64,000 bases of DNA from contig NZ_JACHOS010000022.1 of assembly GCF_014199985.1 (NCBI RefSeq), forward strand, positions 17,769 through 81,768, given 5' to 3'. This stretch comes from Methylorubrum rhodesianum (GTDB taxonomy: Bacteria; Pseudomonadota; Alphaproteobacteria; Rhizobiales; Beijerinckiaceae). The notes under the pieces are model-generated. The model made no database searches. It had not been told where the DNA came from and saw only the letters and a list, made by a program, of their open reading frames with translations. This document shows, one piece after another, positions 52,107-62,854 of the stretch (position 1 is the stretch's first letter; every line of letters begins with the position of its first letter). The position numbers and the translations under genes were made by a program.

Positions 52107-52153
52107 GGTTACAACCTGAGAGCCAAATCGGCCTTCCTCCGAAGGTTGTAACC
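52107..52153. promoter_or_regulatory. Inverted-repeat operator upstream of the Xre gene
   Basis: GGTTACAACC (52107-52116) and GGTTGTAACC (52144-52153) are exact reverse complements separated by 27 bases and end 17 bases before the Xre start codon. A degenerate version lies at the same place before copy 1 (GGCTACAACC, CTCCAACCGGG). It is a likely autoregulatory Xre binding site. Confidence 0.6.
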
Positions 52154-52169
52154 GGACGGATTTTGAGAC

Positions 52170-52577
52170 ATGAGCGCATCCGCTCTGAAGCCTAAACAGA
52201 CCACTGAGGCTGATCGCATCGTAGGGCTTAGGATCACCACTCTGCGCAAGGCGCGAGGCCTGAGCCAGACTGCCCTCGGGACCGCTGTAGGCGTGACCTT
52301 CCAACAGGTTCAGAAGTACGAAAAGGGCCTGAACCGTGTCGGCGCCGGCCGCCTGAGCGAGATTGCCCAGCTTCTAGAAGTGCCCGTTTCCGCCTTCTTC
52401 GAAGAGTCCGACGGCGCTGCCGCCCAGGGGCAGACGGAGGTGTTCGGCTTCCTGAGCACTCCCGGTGCCGTCGATTTGCTGCGCGCCTTCGCCTCGATCG
52501 AGGACGACCAGATGCGCCGGGAGGTACTGGCGCTCGTCCGCGGCCTTGCTCGTACCGTTTCAGCAAAAAGCTCGTAA
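52170..52577 (+). CDS. Xre-family transcriptional regulator, copy 2
   Basis: This 135-residue regulator is almost identical to the protein at 37567-37974: GLRITTLRKARGLSQTALGT, AVGVTFQQVQKYEKGLNRVG, then a slightly different tail (TEVFGFLSTPGAVDLLRAFA). The upstream DNA and the convergent downstream frame are also duplicated. It probably acts as a repressor of its own gene and of neighbouring mobile-element genes. Both copies are intact, so they may bind the same sites or form mixed dimers. Confidence 0.88.
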   Translation: MSASALKPKQTTEADRIVGLRITTLRKARGLSQTALGTAVGVTFQQVQKYEKGLNRVGAGRLSEIAQLLEVPVSAFFEESDGAAAQGQTEVFGFLSTPGAVDLLRAFASIEDDQMRREVLALVRGLARTVSAKSS

Positions 52578-52790
52578 GATCTGAAAGATCCGCCATGTGG
52601 TGCCTGCCGCTCCACGCCAGCAGCCGCACCACCTCCTCTGGCGTCTCGCGTGCGTATGTCACGATAGGTCCGATGGCGATCTCGGACCGGGCGTGCAGAC
52701 GTTCGCCGGGCGCCGTCACCACCGGGCTGATGCGTGTGCTCGGCCCGATGAACAAGTAGGCGCCGGCGTCCTTGGCCGCCGTCTCTCTCG
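52570..52790 (-). pseudogene. Frameshifted copy of the 37905-38231 gene
   Basis: The minus-strand sense FIGPSTRISPVVTAPGERLH, ARSEIAIGPIVTYARETPEE and VVRLL matches the protein at 37905-38231. A one-base difference in CTCCACGC(A)CAGC then shifts the frame; the other frame continues QAPHGGSFRSYELFAETVRA. No start codon is seen at its 5' end. Confidence 0.5.
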
Positions 52791-52803
52791 CGAGAATATA
52801 CGA

Positions 52804-52959
52804 TTAGTCCTTTTCTTTTTGCGGAAAAATTAGGTAACTCATCGGTCCAGCTGATGCTAGCATCAGAATAGCGATTAGATACAAGTGAATGTCTAGCCAC
52901 GAGAGAAAAACAAACTCTCCGTACAAAATGGCACCGAAGAACAGCAGTTTGAGGGCCAT
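52804..52959 (-). CDS. Putative small membrane protein, 51 aa
   Basis: The frame starts MALKLLFFGAILYGEFVF, continues LSWLDIHLYLIAILMLASAG with two hydrophobic helices, and ends FPQKEKD. The GC content is well below the window average. No ribosome-binding site is obvious. A perfect hairpin (CTATCATCAC-AATTTC-GTGATGATAG, about 52963-52989) lies directly before the start. It could be a real small membrane protein, even a toxin-like one, or chance. Confidence 0.35.
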   Translation of the reverse strand: MALKLLFFGAILYGEFVFLSWLDIHLYLIAILMLASAGPMSYLIFPQKEKD

Positions 52960-52991
52960 TTGACGCTATCATCACAATTTCGTGATGATAG

Positions 52992-53276
52992 TATCGGGAT
53001 CGGATCGTTAACGATCAGGAAATTTTCGCGCAAAAGCTGCGGTCTGTCCGCTTCTGCCACCGCTCACTCGAAATGGCGTGATCTTCGGCCCCACCACTCC
53101 TCTAATCACGCTCCCGCTCATGCATGCGGTTTTCGATCGCCCGCTCACGCTCGATGAGACCAAGCAGCTCCGTCTGCCTGTGATCGGCGGCTTGCTCGCC
53201 GGCATGAACCACAACCATCCCTTCACGTCGGATGCCCGCATCTACTTCTACACGACGCCCATCTCGCCGACAGTGA
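52992..53276. other. Unassigned segment, left flank of IS3
   Basis: A plus-strand frame (53078-53300) encodes LTLDETKQLRLPVIGGLLAG followed by MNHNHPFTSDARIYFYTTPI. It looks protein-like but begins without support and runs into the insertion sequence. I do not recognise it. It may be a fragment of a gene cut by the IS3 element. Confidence 0.3.
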
Positions 53277-53328
53277 TGAGGGTCCCCCGGATTTTGGTCC
53301 GTCCGAAAGGTGAGCCTCCGGGTCTCTT

Positions 53329-54555
53329 TGAGGGTCCCCCGGATTTTGGTCCGGCCGGAAGGTGAGCTTCCGGATCTCATTCGGCGGCCTGCAGGGCCGC
53401 CGCTAGGGCGAATTCCTGGGGTGTTCGCCACCCCAGGGCGGTGTGAGGACGGCTCTCGTTGTAGTGCCGCCGCCACGTCTCGATCTTGCTCCTCGCGTCG
53501 GCCAACGACAAGAACCAGTTCGCGTTCAGGCACTCGTCGCGCAGCCGGCCGTTGAACGACTCGGCCAGCGCGTTGTCGGTCGGCTTGCCGGGCCGTGAGA
53601 AGTCCAACGTGACACCGTTCTCGTAGGCCCAGCGGTCGAGGGCTTTCGAGACGAACTCAGGCCCGTTATCGACCTGAATCGCGCATGGTGCTCCGCGCAG
53701 CAGCGCCAAGCGGCCGACGACAGCCACGACCTGTTCGCCTTTGATGCCCTGGTCGACCTCGATCGCCAGAGCCTCGCGCGTGAATGCATCGACGACCGTC
53801 AGGGCCCGCAGCCGGCGGCCGTCGAACAGCGCGTCGGAGACGAAGTCCATCGACCAGCGTTCGTTCGGCCGGAGCGCAGCAGGCTGACGCTCACGGTGTG
53901 CCGCGCTGACGTGCCGGCGCGGCCGCTTGAGCCGCAGGCTGAGGCCCTCATCCCTGTAGAGGCGGTGGACCCTCTTGTGATTCACCCGCCAACCTTCCCG
54001 GCGCAGCAGGATGTAGATCCGGAAGTACCCGTAGCGCACCCGGCTCTTGGCCAGATCACAGATGCGCATCCGCAGCGGTGCCTGATCGGGCTTGGTCGAG
54101 CGGTAGCGGACGCCCGACCGACCGACGCCGAGCGCGGCGCAGCCGCGCCGCTCGCTCACCCCGTGCGCCTCCTGAACCTGGTGCACGAGCTCGCGTCGCC
54201 GAGCAGGCGTCAGAGCTTTTTTGCGAGCACGTCCTGCAGGATGTGCTTGTCGAGGCTCAGATCGGCAACCAGCTGCTTGAGCTTGCGGTTCTCGTCCTCA
54301 AGCTGCTTCAGCCGCCGCAGCTCGCCTGTGCCCAAGCCGCCGTAGAGCTTCTTCCAGCGGTAAAACGTCTGTTCGGAGATGCCCATCCGGCGCAGCACCT
54401 CCGCGACCGGTGTCCCGGTCTCGGCCTGCTTCAGCGCGAAGGCGATCTGCTCTTCGGTGAACCTGCTCTTCTTCACGGCTCTGCTCCTCCCCTCAGGGGC
54501 TCACACAACCGGAAAACTCGCACTCACGCCGGACCAAAGCGATGGGGGGACGTCA
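53329..54555 (-). mobile_element. IS3-family (IS407-like) insertion sequence
   Basis: The ends are TGAGGGTCCCCCGGATTTTG (left) and TGACGTCCCCCCATCGCTTT (right, reverse complement). The length is about 1227 bases with OrfA and OrfB on the minus strand. The left end is present twice: a solo copy lies just outside at 53277-53328. No clear target duplication is seen. Confidence 0.82.
53377..54476 (-). CDS. IS3-family transposase OrfAB
   Basis: OrfA (54476-54210) has MKKSRFTEEQIAFALKQAET, the helix-turn-helix GISEQTFYRWKKLYGGLGTG and a leucine-zipper part (LRRLKQLEDENRKLKQLVAD). OrfB (to 53377) has RWSMDFVSDALFDGRRLRAL, QVDNGPEFVSKALDRWAYEN and NALAESFNGRLRDECLNANW, the DDE catalytic core. The frames join at GCAAAAAAGC near 54215-54222 (A AAA AAG type slippery site), giving the OrfAB transposase by -1 frameshift. 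All motifs are present. Confidence 0.85.
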
Positions 54556-54820
54556 GTCAGGGTCACGGCGTGTAGTTCGGCGGAAGACCCCGCGGAGATG
54601 CACGACGGCGCTCAGACTGGAAACGGGAATGCAGCGTACCGCACGAGGAAAGTCGTCGCATCGAGCCATACGAGCGATCTCCCCTCGGTTGTGCACCTTC
54701 CAAGCCGAGAAGATGACAGAGTCTTTCCGAATGCTCACCTAGATTACCCGGACCTCGGAATTCAGATGACGGCCCACAGTCCGCGCACTGCGAACAGCCG
54801 AGGACGCCACGGCAGCTCGA

Positions 54821-55303
54821 TCAGGCGGCAATCTGGTCTTTCCCCTGAGTAATTTCCTCGGCTCGGACCGGAAACTCCGCTTGAACGGCCTCGGCGACAC
54901 GAGCCAGCCACGCCTCGGCTCGTTGCGCCCGCATCTCCGCTGCCCGCGTGCGTTCTTCTGCAGCTTCGACGGCTTCCTCGGCCCATCGGCGCAGCTCCCG
55001 CTCACGCGCCTCGGCTGCCTCCGCTCGCCCGACCGCAGCGCTCAGCTGCTCGCGGACTTGGGCGACCAGTTCCTGCAAGCGCTTGGTCAGTGCTCGCGTT
55101 TGTTGATCGGTCTCTCGAACGTAGCGTCCCGCTGCCTGGATTGCGGCGACCAGCTCTGCTCCGCTCCAGGAATCCCGCGTCGCTTGAAGCGTGGTATTCT
55201 CGTTGGCCTGCTCCGGGGGGACCGGCGAATCGACAATGACCGAAGACCAACCTGAACCTTGTTGCGTCGTGCCTTTCCAGTCTGAAGGCGCGTTTTCGCT
55301 CAT
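54821..55303 (-). CDS. Coiled-coil hypothetical protein
   Basis: This is a 160-residue protein. After a polar start (MSENAPSDWKGTTQQGSGWS), residues 45-150 are a long Ala/Glu/Arg-rich coiled coil (YVRETDQQTRALTKRLQELV, AEAAEARERELRRWAEEAVE, AAEERTRAAEMRAQRAEAWL). It would be cytoplasmic, perhaps a scaffold or stress protein. AGGAGG precedes the start. No family is recognised. 54556-54820 holds no supported gene. Confidence 0.55.
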   Translation of the reverse strand: MSENAPSDWKGTTQQGSGWSSVIVDSPVPPEQANENTTLQATRDSWSGAELVAAIQAAGRYVRETDQQTRALTKRLQELVAQVREQLSAAVGRAEAAEARERELRRWAEEAVEAAEERTRAAEMRAQRAEAWLARVAEAVQAEFPVRAEEITQGKDQIAA

Positions 55304-55482
55304 CTGATGTATCCTCCTGCTTTAGCCATAGATGGCTGCCGATCGATCCTCCCCGATCCTGTGGGCCGGCCCGAGGCTTCGGCTCGGATGCTCGTTCAGA
55401 ACACCTAACTGCATTGCCAACGAACTAAAGGCCCTCAACCAATAGAGTGCACACGCAAGGAGATAGATGTCAGTGTCGCGGA

Positions 55483-55758
55483 TCAGGTGCAGCCGACGCA
55501 AATTCCCCGTGTGATTGACGCATCCTCCTCTTGCTCCTTCGTGCGCTTCTCGATGTTCCGTACTGTGGCTGGATCGAGGCTACCTGGCCGTGGCACGACG
55601 CGCCCAGTCGGCGCGGTGTTCGGCGCCGTGATCGGGGATCGTGATCCCTCCATATCGCTTGCTCGGCCACTAGGCTGGGCCGAACAAGGGTCCGGCACGT
55701 TCGCGGCGCAGACCAGCATCGCCGCAGCAAGGAATCTTGAGCGCATGACAACCTCCAT
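55483..55758 (-). CDS. Small exported protein
   Basis: This is a 91-residue protein with start MEVVMRSRFLAAAMLVCAAN; AGGAGG lies 11 bases before ATG 55758, and GGAGG lies before an alternative ATG at 55746. A signal peptide is likely cleaved near CSAQ. The mature part is polar (ATVRNIEKRTKEQEEDASIT) and ends RGICVGCT with a CxxC pair. Unknown function. It is divergent from the aromatic-rich secreted protein at 55940. Confidence 0.55.
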   Translation of the reverse strand: MEVVMRSRFLAAAMLVCAANVPDPCSAQPSGRASDMEGSRSPITAPNTAPTGRVVPRPGSLDPATVRNIEKRTKEQEEDASITRGICVGCT

Positions 55759-55939
55759 GCTCAGATCTTCCTCCTTGCAATGATCTAGTGCGATCCGCCT
55801 CTCGCCAAAAGATGCAACGGATGCAGAGCGCACCGCGTGACTATGAAAAATCAGTATCGCTGCAACGCGGAACCGGGTGAGTGCGTTTTCGTTGCACGGT
55901 TGGGGTGGATGATTGTCCCACCTGAAGGAGGTGCAAACC

Positions 55940-56233
55940 ATGCTCTGGAAACTTGCAGGTGCTGCCGTCCTTGCCCTGGGAATATTGGTCGGCACCGGCT
56001 CGTCGGCCGAGGCACGCGATGGATGCGGCCCCGGCTTTCACCGGAACTTCTACGGCTTCTGTCGCCCGAACTTCTACGGTCCGGTCTTCTATGGTCCGCC
56101 TTGGCGTCGACCCTGGGGATGGCACCGAGCCCGCTTCTACAGGCCGTACTGGGATCGGCCCTGGGGCTATCACGGAGTCGGATTCGATCGGCCGTGGCGC
56201 TGGCACTATCACGGGTGGCACCATCGGTGGTGA
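55940..56233 (+). CDS. Small exported Trp/Tyr/Arg/His-rich protein
   Basis: This 97-residue protein has AAGGAGG before ATG 55940 and the signal peptide MLWKLAGAAVLALGILVGTG (cleavage after AEA). The mature part has GCGPGFHRNFYGFCRPNFYG and then aromatic-basic repeats (PPWRRPWGWHRARFYRPYWD, RPWGYHGVGFDRPWRWHYHG). The GCGxGxxRNxxGxCxPN motif defines a family of short periplasmic proteins common in Methylobacterium and Bradyrhizobium with no known role. A strong terminator follows. Confidence 0.68.
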   Translation: MLWKLAGAAVLALGILVGTGSSAEARDGCGPGFHRNFYGFCRPNFYGPVFYGPPWRRPWGWHRARFYRPYWDRPWGYHGVGFDRPWRWHYHGWHHRW

Positions 56234-56272
56234 AGACCCGGCAGGTCTGTTTGCCGTCTTGAGCCCGACAAC

Positions 56273-56299
56273 GCCGCCTGCTTAAGCAGGCGGCTTCTT
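56273..56299 (+). terminator. Rho-independent terminator
   Basis: GCCGCCTGC-TTAA-GCAGGCGGC is a perfect 9-base stem with a 4-base loop followed by TTCTT. It lies 40 bases after the stop of the aromatic-rich exported protein gene. 56300-56490 has no supported gene. Confidence 0.8.
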
Positions 56300-56490
56300 A
56301 CGACAGCCCCACGGCAGCCCGCCTGCTCACGTCTTGAAGGCACCCTATCCCGGACTATCGGAAGGCTCACCGACACACGATCCTGACGGCCACCACGTCA
56401 CGATTCAGCGCGCAGCTGCAGTCTCAGCCATATATTCACTCATGCAGGGCTCAACCTCGAATGTGCTGCACTGCAGCAGGTTTGCGATGT

Positions 56491-57736
56491 TGACCTGACC
56501 GGCTGGCTTTGGACCGGGCTGATTGAGAGGATCAGCTAGGACCGAAGGAGTCGGACATGCGACGAGGACAGAAGACGAGCGCAGAGCAGGTCGTGCTGAA
56601 GCTGCGCCAGATCGAGGTGCAGACCGCCCAGGGCAAGAGTTTGGCTTTGGCGTGCAAGGAGGCGGAGATCTCGGAGCAAAGCTACTACCGCTGGCGCAAG
56701 GAGTACGGTGGCCTCCAGGTCGATCAAGCCCGGAAGATGAAGGATCTTGAGCGCGAGAATGCTCGGTTGCGCCGCCTCGTGGCCGATCTATCCCTGGAGA
56801 AGCAGGTGCTGGCGGACGTCGCCTCGGGAAACTTGTAGCCCCCGAGCGACGCCGGCAGGCGGTCGACGGCATTCGGGAGAAGTACGGCCTCTCGGAGCGT
56901 CACGCTTGCCGGATCGTCGGTCAGCACCGCGGCACGCAACGCTACGTGCCGACCGTGCCGGCCGACGAGGATGCGCTGACCCGCGCCATCATTGCCCTGG
57001 CGTCCGATTACGGGCGCTATGGCTACCGCCGTGTCACCGCGCTGCTGCAAGCAGACGGCTGGCAGGTAGGCAAGGACCGGGTTCAGCGTATCTGGCGTCG
57101 CGAGGGGCTGAAGGTCCCCAGCCGACATAGACCCCGAAGCCGCCTCTGGCTGAACGACGGCTCGTGCGTGCGGCTGCGTCCGCTTCACCGTAACCACGTC
57201 TGGAGCTTCGACTTCGTTCAGGCGCAAACCCATGACGGGCGAAGCCTGCGCATCCTGACGTTGATCGATGAGCACCGCCGGGCATGCTTGGCGCTGAAGG
57301 TGGCACGGCGCATCAACAGCCTTGGCGCGATCGAGGCGCTGGCCGACGCCATGTGCCTGCATGGCATCCTGGAGCACATCCGCTGCGACAACGGCCCTGA
57401 GATGATCTCGAAGGCACTGCGCAAATGGGTCGCCAAGACAGGCCCGCAGATCCAGTACATCGCGCCGGGCTCGCCGTGGGAGAACGGGTACTGTGAGAGC
57501 TTCAACGGTAAGCTGCGCGACGAGTGCCTGCGCCAAGAAATCTTTTACTCACTTAAGGAAGCCCAGGCCGTGATCGCCCGGTGGCAGAACACCTACAACC
57601 GCGTCCGGCCGCACTCGTCCTTGGGCTACCGGCCGCCCGCGCCAATCAGCTTTCCCGATCTGGCCTTCCGCCTACCCTTGGCAGCGGCCATGCAGTAGCC
57701 TCTCACTCGGCTCGGTCCAAAATACCGGTCAGGTCA
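56491..57736 (+). mobile_element. IS3-family insertion sequence (second type)
   Basis: The ends are TGACCTGACCGGCTGGCTTT (left) and TGACCTGACCGGTATTTTGG (right, reverse complement). The length is about 1246 bases. It carries OrfA and OrfB on the plus strand and differs from the element at 53329-54555. A clear target duplication was not found. Confidence 0.85.
56557..57698 (+). CDS. IS3-family transposase OrfAB
   Basis: OrfA (56557-56838) has MRRGQKTSAEQVVLKLRQIE, the helix-turn-helix EISEQSYYRWRKEYGGLQVD and a zipper (DLERENARLRRLVADLSLEK). OrfB continues LGKLVAPERRRQAVDGIREK, RPLHRNHVWSFDFVQAQTHD, RCDNGPEMISKALRKWVAKT and WENGYCESFNGKLRDECLRQ with the DDE residues, ending at 57698. The frames meet at GGGAAAC (56826-56832), a perfect -1 slippery heptamer, 7 bases before the OrfA stop. 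The element looks active. Confidence 0.87.
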
Positions 57737-57747
57737 CTCTGCCTCGC

Positions 57748-58866
57748 TCAGAGGAAAGGCCGGATCCGCGGTACGGGGGATGGACGCCGCTGAGGGCGCG
57801 CCGTCTGAACCATCATCATCTCGCCGACGTTCTCAGGCGTGATCAGGCCCACGAGCCTGCCAGACGCGTCCGTTACTCCAATTGCCGGTAGCCGTTTCTC
57901 CTGCATCAGACGAAGAGCACCTTCGAGCGGCTGGCGGTCCCGCACCACAGGAATGTCGGAACGCATCACTTCCATCACCGAAGTTTCAGGACCTCGGTCA
58001 CGGAGGGCACGGATCATGTCGTCTCGAGTGAGCACGCCTCGCAGGTGTCCCATCCCATCTACAACGGGGAACTCGTGTTGTGTCGTAGTGATCAGGCACT
58101 GCACCGCATCCTCGACCTGACTACCCGGCCGTAGGCTCTCGAAGCGCGTGATCATCACGTCCGCCGCCAGCAAGCCGCGCAAGACTTGGCGCATCTGCAC
58201 AGCATGAGCTTCAGAGGCAGCACCCATGTAGACGAAGAACGCGATGAACATCAGCAGCGGATTACCGCCAAGTAGGCCCCAGAGGCCGAACACGAAGGCG
58301 AGTGCCTGTCCGACGCGGGAAGCGATCTGGGTACCGCGTGCGTAGCCGAGACGATGCGCCAGGATGGCGCGCAACACGCGCCCGCCATCCATCGGAAAGG
58401 CCGGGATCAGGTTGAAGGCAACCAGGAACAGGTTGACCCACAGAAGGCGTTCCAGGAGGCTAACCCCGGGGTTGGCAACTTCTGTACCAGCTTCTGAAGC
58501 CAAACCGCCAAGCACAAGAAAGAGCAACGCCGCGATGGCGATGTTCACTGCGGGACCGGCAAGTGCAACCACGAGTTCCTGTGTCGGCTTCTCGGGAACT
58601 CGCTCTAGGTGTGCGACGCCGCCGATGGGCAGCAACGTGATTTCCGGCGTCTGGATGCCGTAGCGTCGGGCGGCAAAGACATGCCCGAACTCGTGCAGCA
58701 GCACACAGAGAAACAGCAGGACGATGTACACGACACTCTGCAGCGCTGCGCCTTGTCCACCTCGGACGAAGGCAACCACGCCGATCCATGCGAGGAAGAG
58801 CAGGAAGGTGATGTGGACACGGATCACCGTGCCCTTCACGACGCCAATTGGTAGTGACCAGCCCAT
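57748..58866 (-). CDS. Site-2-protease-type M50 metalloprotease with CBS domains
   Basis: This is a 372-residue membrane protease. The zinc site is HEFGH (residues 58-62) in a membrane helix, with the second motif NLIPAFPMDGGR. About six helices cover residues 15-225, then a CBS pair (VMITRFESLRPGSQVEDAVQ, VMRSDIPVVRDRQPLEGALR) that senses adenine nucleotides. It would cleave a membrane-bound regulator within the bilayer. It lies near Lon, Hsp20 and DnaJ genes, which points to envelope or protein-stress control. The length and motifs are complete; it starts right after the IS3 element on the opposite strand. Confidence 0.9.
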   Translation of the reverse strand: MGWSLPIGVVKGTVIRVHITFLLFLAWIGVVAFVRGGQGAALQSVVYIVLLFLCVLLHEFGHVFAARRYGIQTPEITLLPIGGVAHLERVPEKPTQELVVALAGPAVNIAIAALLFLVLGGLASEAGTEVANPGVSLLERLLWVNLFLVAFNLIPAFPMDGGRVLRAILAHRLGYARGTQIASRVGQALAFVFGLWGLLGGNPLLMFIAFFVYMGAASEAHAVQMRQVLRGLLAADVMITRFESLRPGSQVEDAVQCLITTTQHEFPVVDGMGHLRGVLTRDDMIRALRDRGPETSVMEVMRSDIPVVRDRQPLEGALRLMQEKRLPAIGVTDASGRLVGLITPENVGEMMMVQTARPQRRPSPVPRIRPFL

Positions 58867-58979
58867 TCAGATCCGCCCTCGTGCCCCTTGTGCCGTGCCC
58901 GCTGCAGCAGCGTCACGCTTGCTTCCCTTCCCGCCTGGGTTGCACCTCGCCCGGGGCAACTAGCGCCATGCAGACCGGC

Positions 58980-59636
58980 GGGCGTGCCATTATACCTATC
59001 TTTGTCTCGGCTTTCAGTTACAGCCGGCCTGCGAAAGCCAGATGACCGATGAACAGGCTCATGACAACATCCATAGGAGAGCTCCTCAGCCTGATTGGGG
59101 GTGCATGACTTCACGACGTCGAAGCCGGAGGGCGTAGGACCTACTCGCCTCAAGCCTCGCAATCGTCAGGTTCCTGAGCAAACTGCCGAAAGAACAAGAT
59201 CGTTCTGGGAATCTGTTGTCCGAAACAGCTGCCGGACCGTCTGAGGCTGACTTGATGCTGGTCCCTGACAAGGGCAATCAGCTGGCGATCGTCAAGAAAA
59301 ACGTCCCTCAGCGGGCCTCAGCGTCAGCTTGGGGAGTCCGATCTGTCACGCTGTCCCTGACGCTTGCCAGCACCAGATCGGCATGACGCCGAAGTTCGAG
59401 GCAGCGGGCCGCGACGTGGCGGCCACTCTCCCATGTCCTCCGACGGCCGTCCAGGCGCTGATCGCGGACGGGCACCTGATGCACACGGCCAATCGGAGCC
59501 CGAAGAACAACCGGCTGCGGAAGGTGATCTCGCCCACAGAGCTTCGGCGCGATGGTCATAATGACTAATAAAGCATCTGACCTTCCGTTTTGACGCAAAA
59601 GCACAGGGGATCAGTATCTTCGCCACGCTACTCTGG
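58980..59636. other. Decayed region with likely nhaA and DUF2254 remnants
   Basis: On the minus strand near 59075-59020 the sense MDVVMSLFIGHLAFAGRL resembles the NhaA helix FTMSLFIGLLAFADAP. Near 59390-59345 the sense LRRHADLVLASVRDSVTDR resembles the DUF2254 end LGRHADLVLAAARRDVADP. Both families are intact or partly intact at 48.5-50.9 kb. No functional gene is supported here. Confidence 0.4.
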
Positions 59637-62048
<2,412 letters not shown>

Positions 62049-62061
62049 GAGAAGCGCCTCC

Positions 62062-62469
62062 TCAGCGGATCTTATCGAGCTGCACGACGAGGCAGCCGTC
62101 GGCCGCGAAGTGTCGGACGGAGTAGCGACCAGTCGGCAGTAGGATCCTGCGCTCGAAGCGCCCCTGCGGCAGCTCAAGTCGATGGATGACGGCGTTCCTC
62201 AACTCGGGTGGCAGCACGCGCTTCCCCTGCACGAGAAGACATCCGTCCTCAATCAACGCAGTGACCTGGTTTGGATCCACTCCCGGCAGGGCGATCAGAA
62301 CGAGGACTGCCCTGTCGGTCTCGAGAACGTCCACTGGCGGTTCCCAAGCAGGTTCGCGCTGCGCAGTCGGGCGTTGAGGCCGGAACAACTCGCGGTGCAT
62401 TCGCTCCGCTCGCGTCAGGGCGTCGATGGCCTCAGCCAGCATCCAACCTGCCGGGTTCCTGTTCGGCAT
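62062..62469 (-). CDS. Small heat-shock protein Hsp20
   Basis: This 135-residue sHsp has an N-terminal arm (AEAIDALTRAERMHRELFRP) and an alpha-crystallin domain: PPVDVLETDRAVLVLIALPG, VDPNQVTALIEDGCLLVQGK, RLELPQGRFERRILLPTGRY. It holds unfolding proteins for refolding or for Lon. AGGAGA precedes ATG 62469. The lon gene starts 13 bases after its stop, so they form one unit. A heat-shock (RpoH) promoter was not clearly found. The C-terminal IxI motif is not obvious, an unusual point. Confidence 0.85.
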   Translation of the reverse strand: MPNRNPAGWMLAEAIDALTRAERMHRELFRPQRPTAQREPAWEPPVDVLETDRAVLVLIALPGVDPNQVTALIEDGCLLVQGKRVLPPELRNAVIHRLELPQGRFERRILLPTGRYSVRHFAADGCLVVQLDKIR

Positions 62470-62572
62470 GCACGTCTCCTGAGATGCGGGTGTCTAGGAA
62501 ATGCAGTTCGCTTTCTAAAGTGCCCAAGAGGTGGCATTCCTAGGAGATCCGGACAGCCAACGTCGATCTGTT

Positions 62573-62854
62573 TCAGCGTTCCGCCCTGGCAGCAGAGCTC
62601 TGCAGCACTTCCCGGAGCACGGATCGAAGTCCGTGCACCTGATCGAGGAGATCGAGAATGATCCCGATTCCCTCTGCGTTGACTCCGAACTCGTCGCCGA
62701 GGTGCCGGATCAGCTGCCCTCGCGCCAGGTCGATCTCCGACAGGCTCGCACTGGACGACCCGGTGTCATCCAGCAAGAGCCAACCCTCGGAAGTCCAGAG
62801 CTGGAGCGTTGCGCTCCGGATACCGAGACGACTGCAGAATTCTTCGCGCGTCAT
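62573..62854 (-). CDS. Chaperone modulator CbpM-like (MerR-type HTH)
   Basis: This 93-residue protein has MTREEFCSRLGIRSATLQLW with a helix-turn-helix start, then the helical part LARGQLIRHLGDEFGVNAEG and IGIILDLLDQVHGLRSVLRE, matching CbpM. CbpM binds the J-domain of CbpA and inhibits it. Its ATG overlaps the stop of the DnaJ-like gene by four bases (ATGA), the standard cbpA-cbpM order. Confidence 0.83.
   Translation of the reverse strand: MTREEFCSRLGIRSATLQLWTSEGWLLLDDTGSSSASLSEIDLARGQLIRHLGDEFGVNAEGIGIILDLLDQVHGLRSVLREVLQSSAARAER

Noticed and set aside
59308..59604. 98-codon minus-strand frame as a real gene
   Set aside because: Only its last part resembles DUF2254; the remainder has no protein character, so I treat it as a scrap.
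62470..62520. Heat-shock (RpoH) promoter before hsp20
   Set aside because: A CTTG element is present with plausible spacing, but the -10 part does not match well enough.
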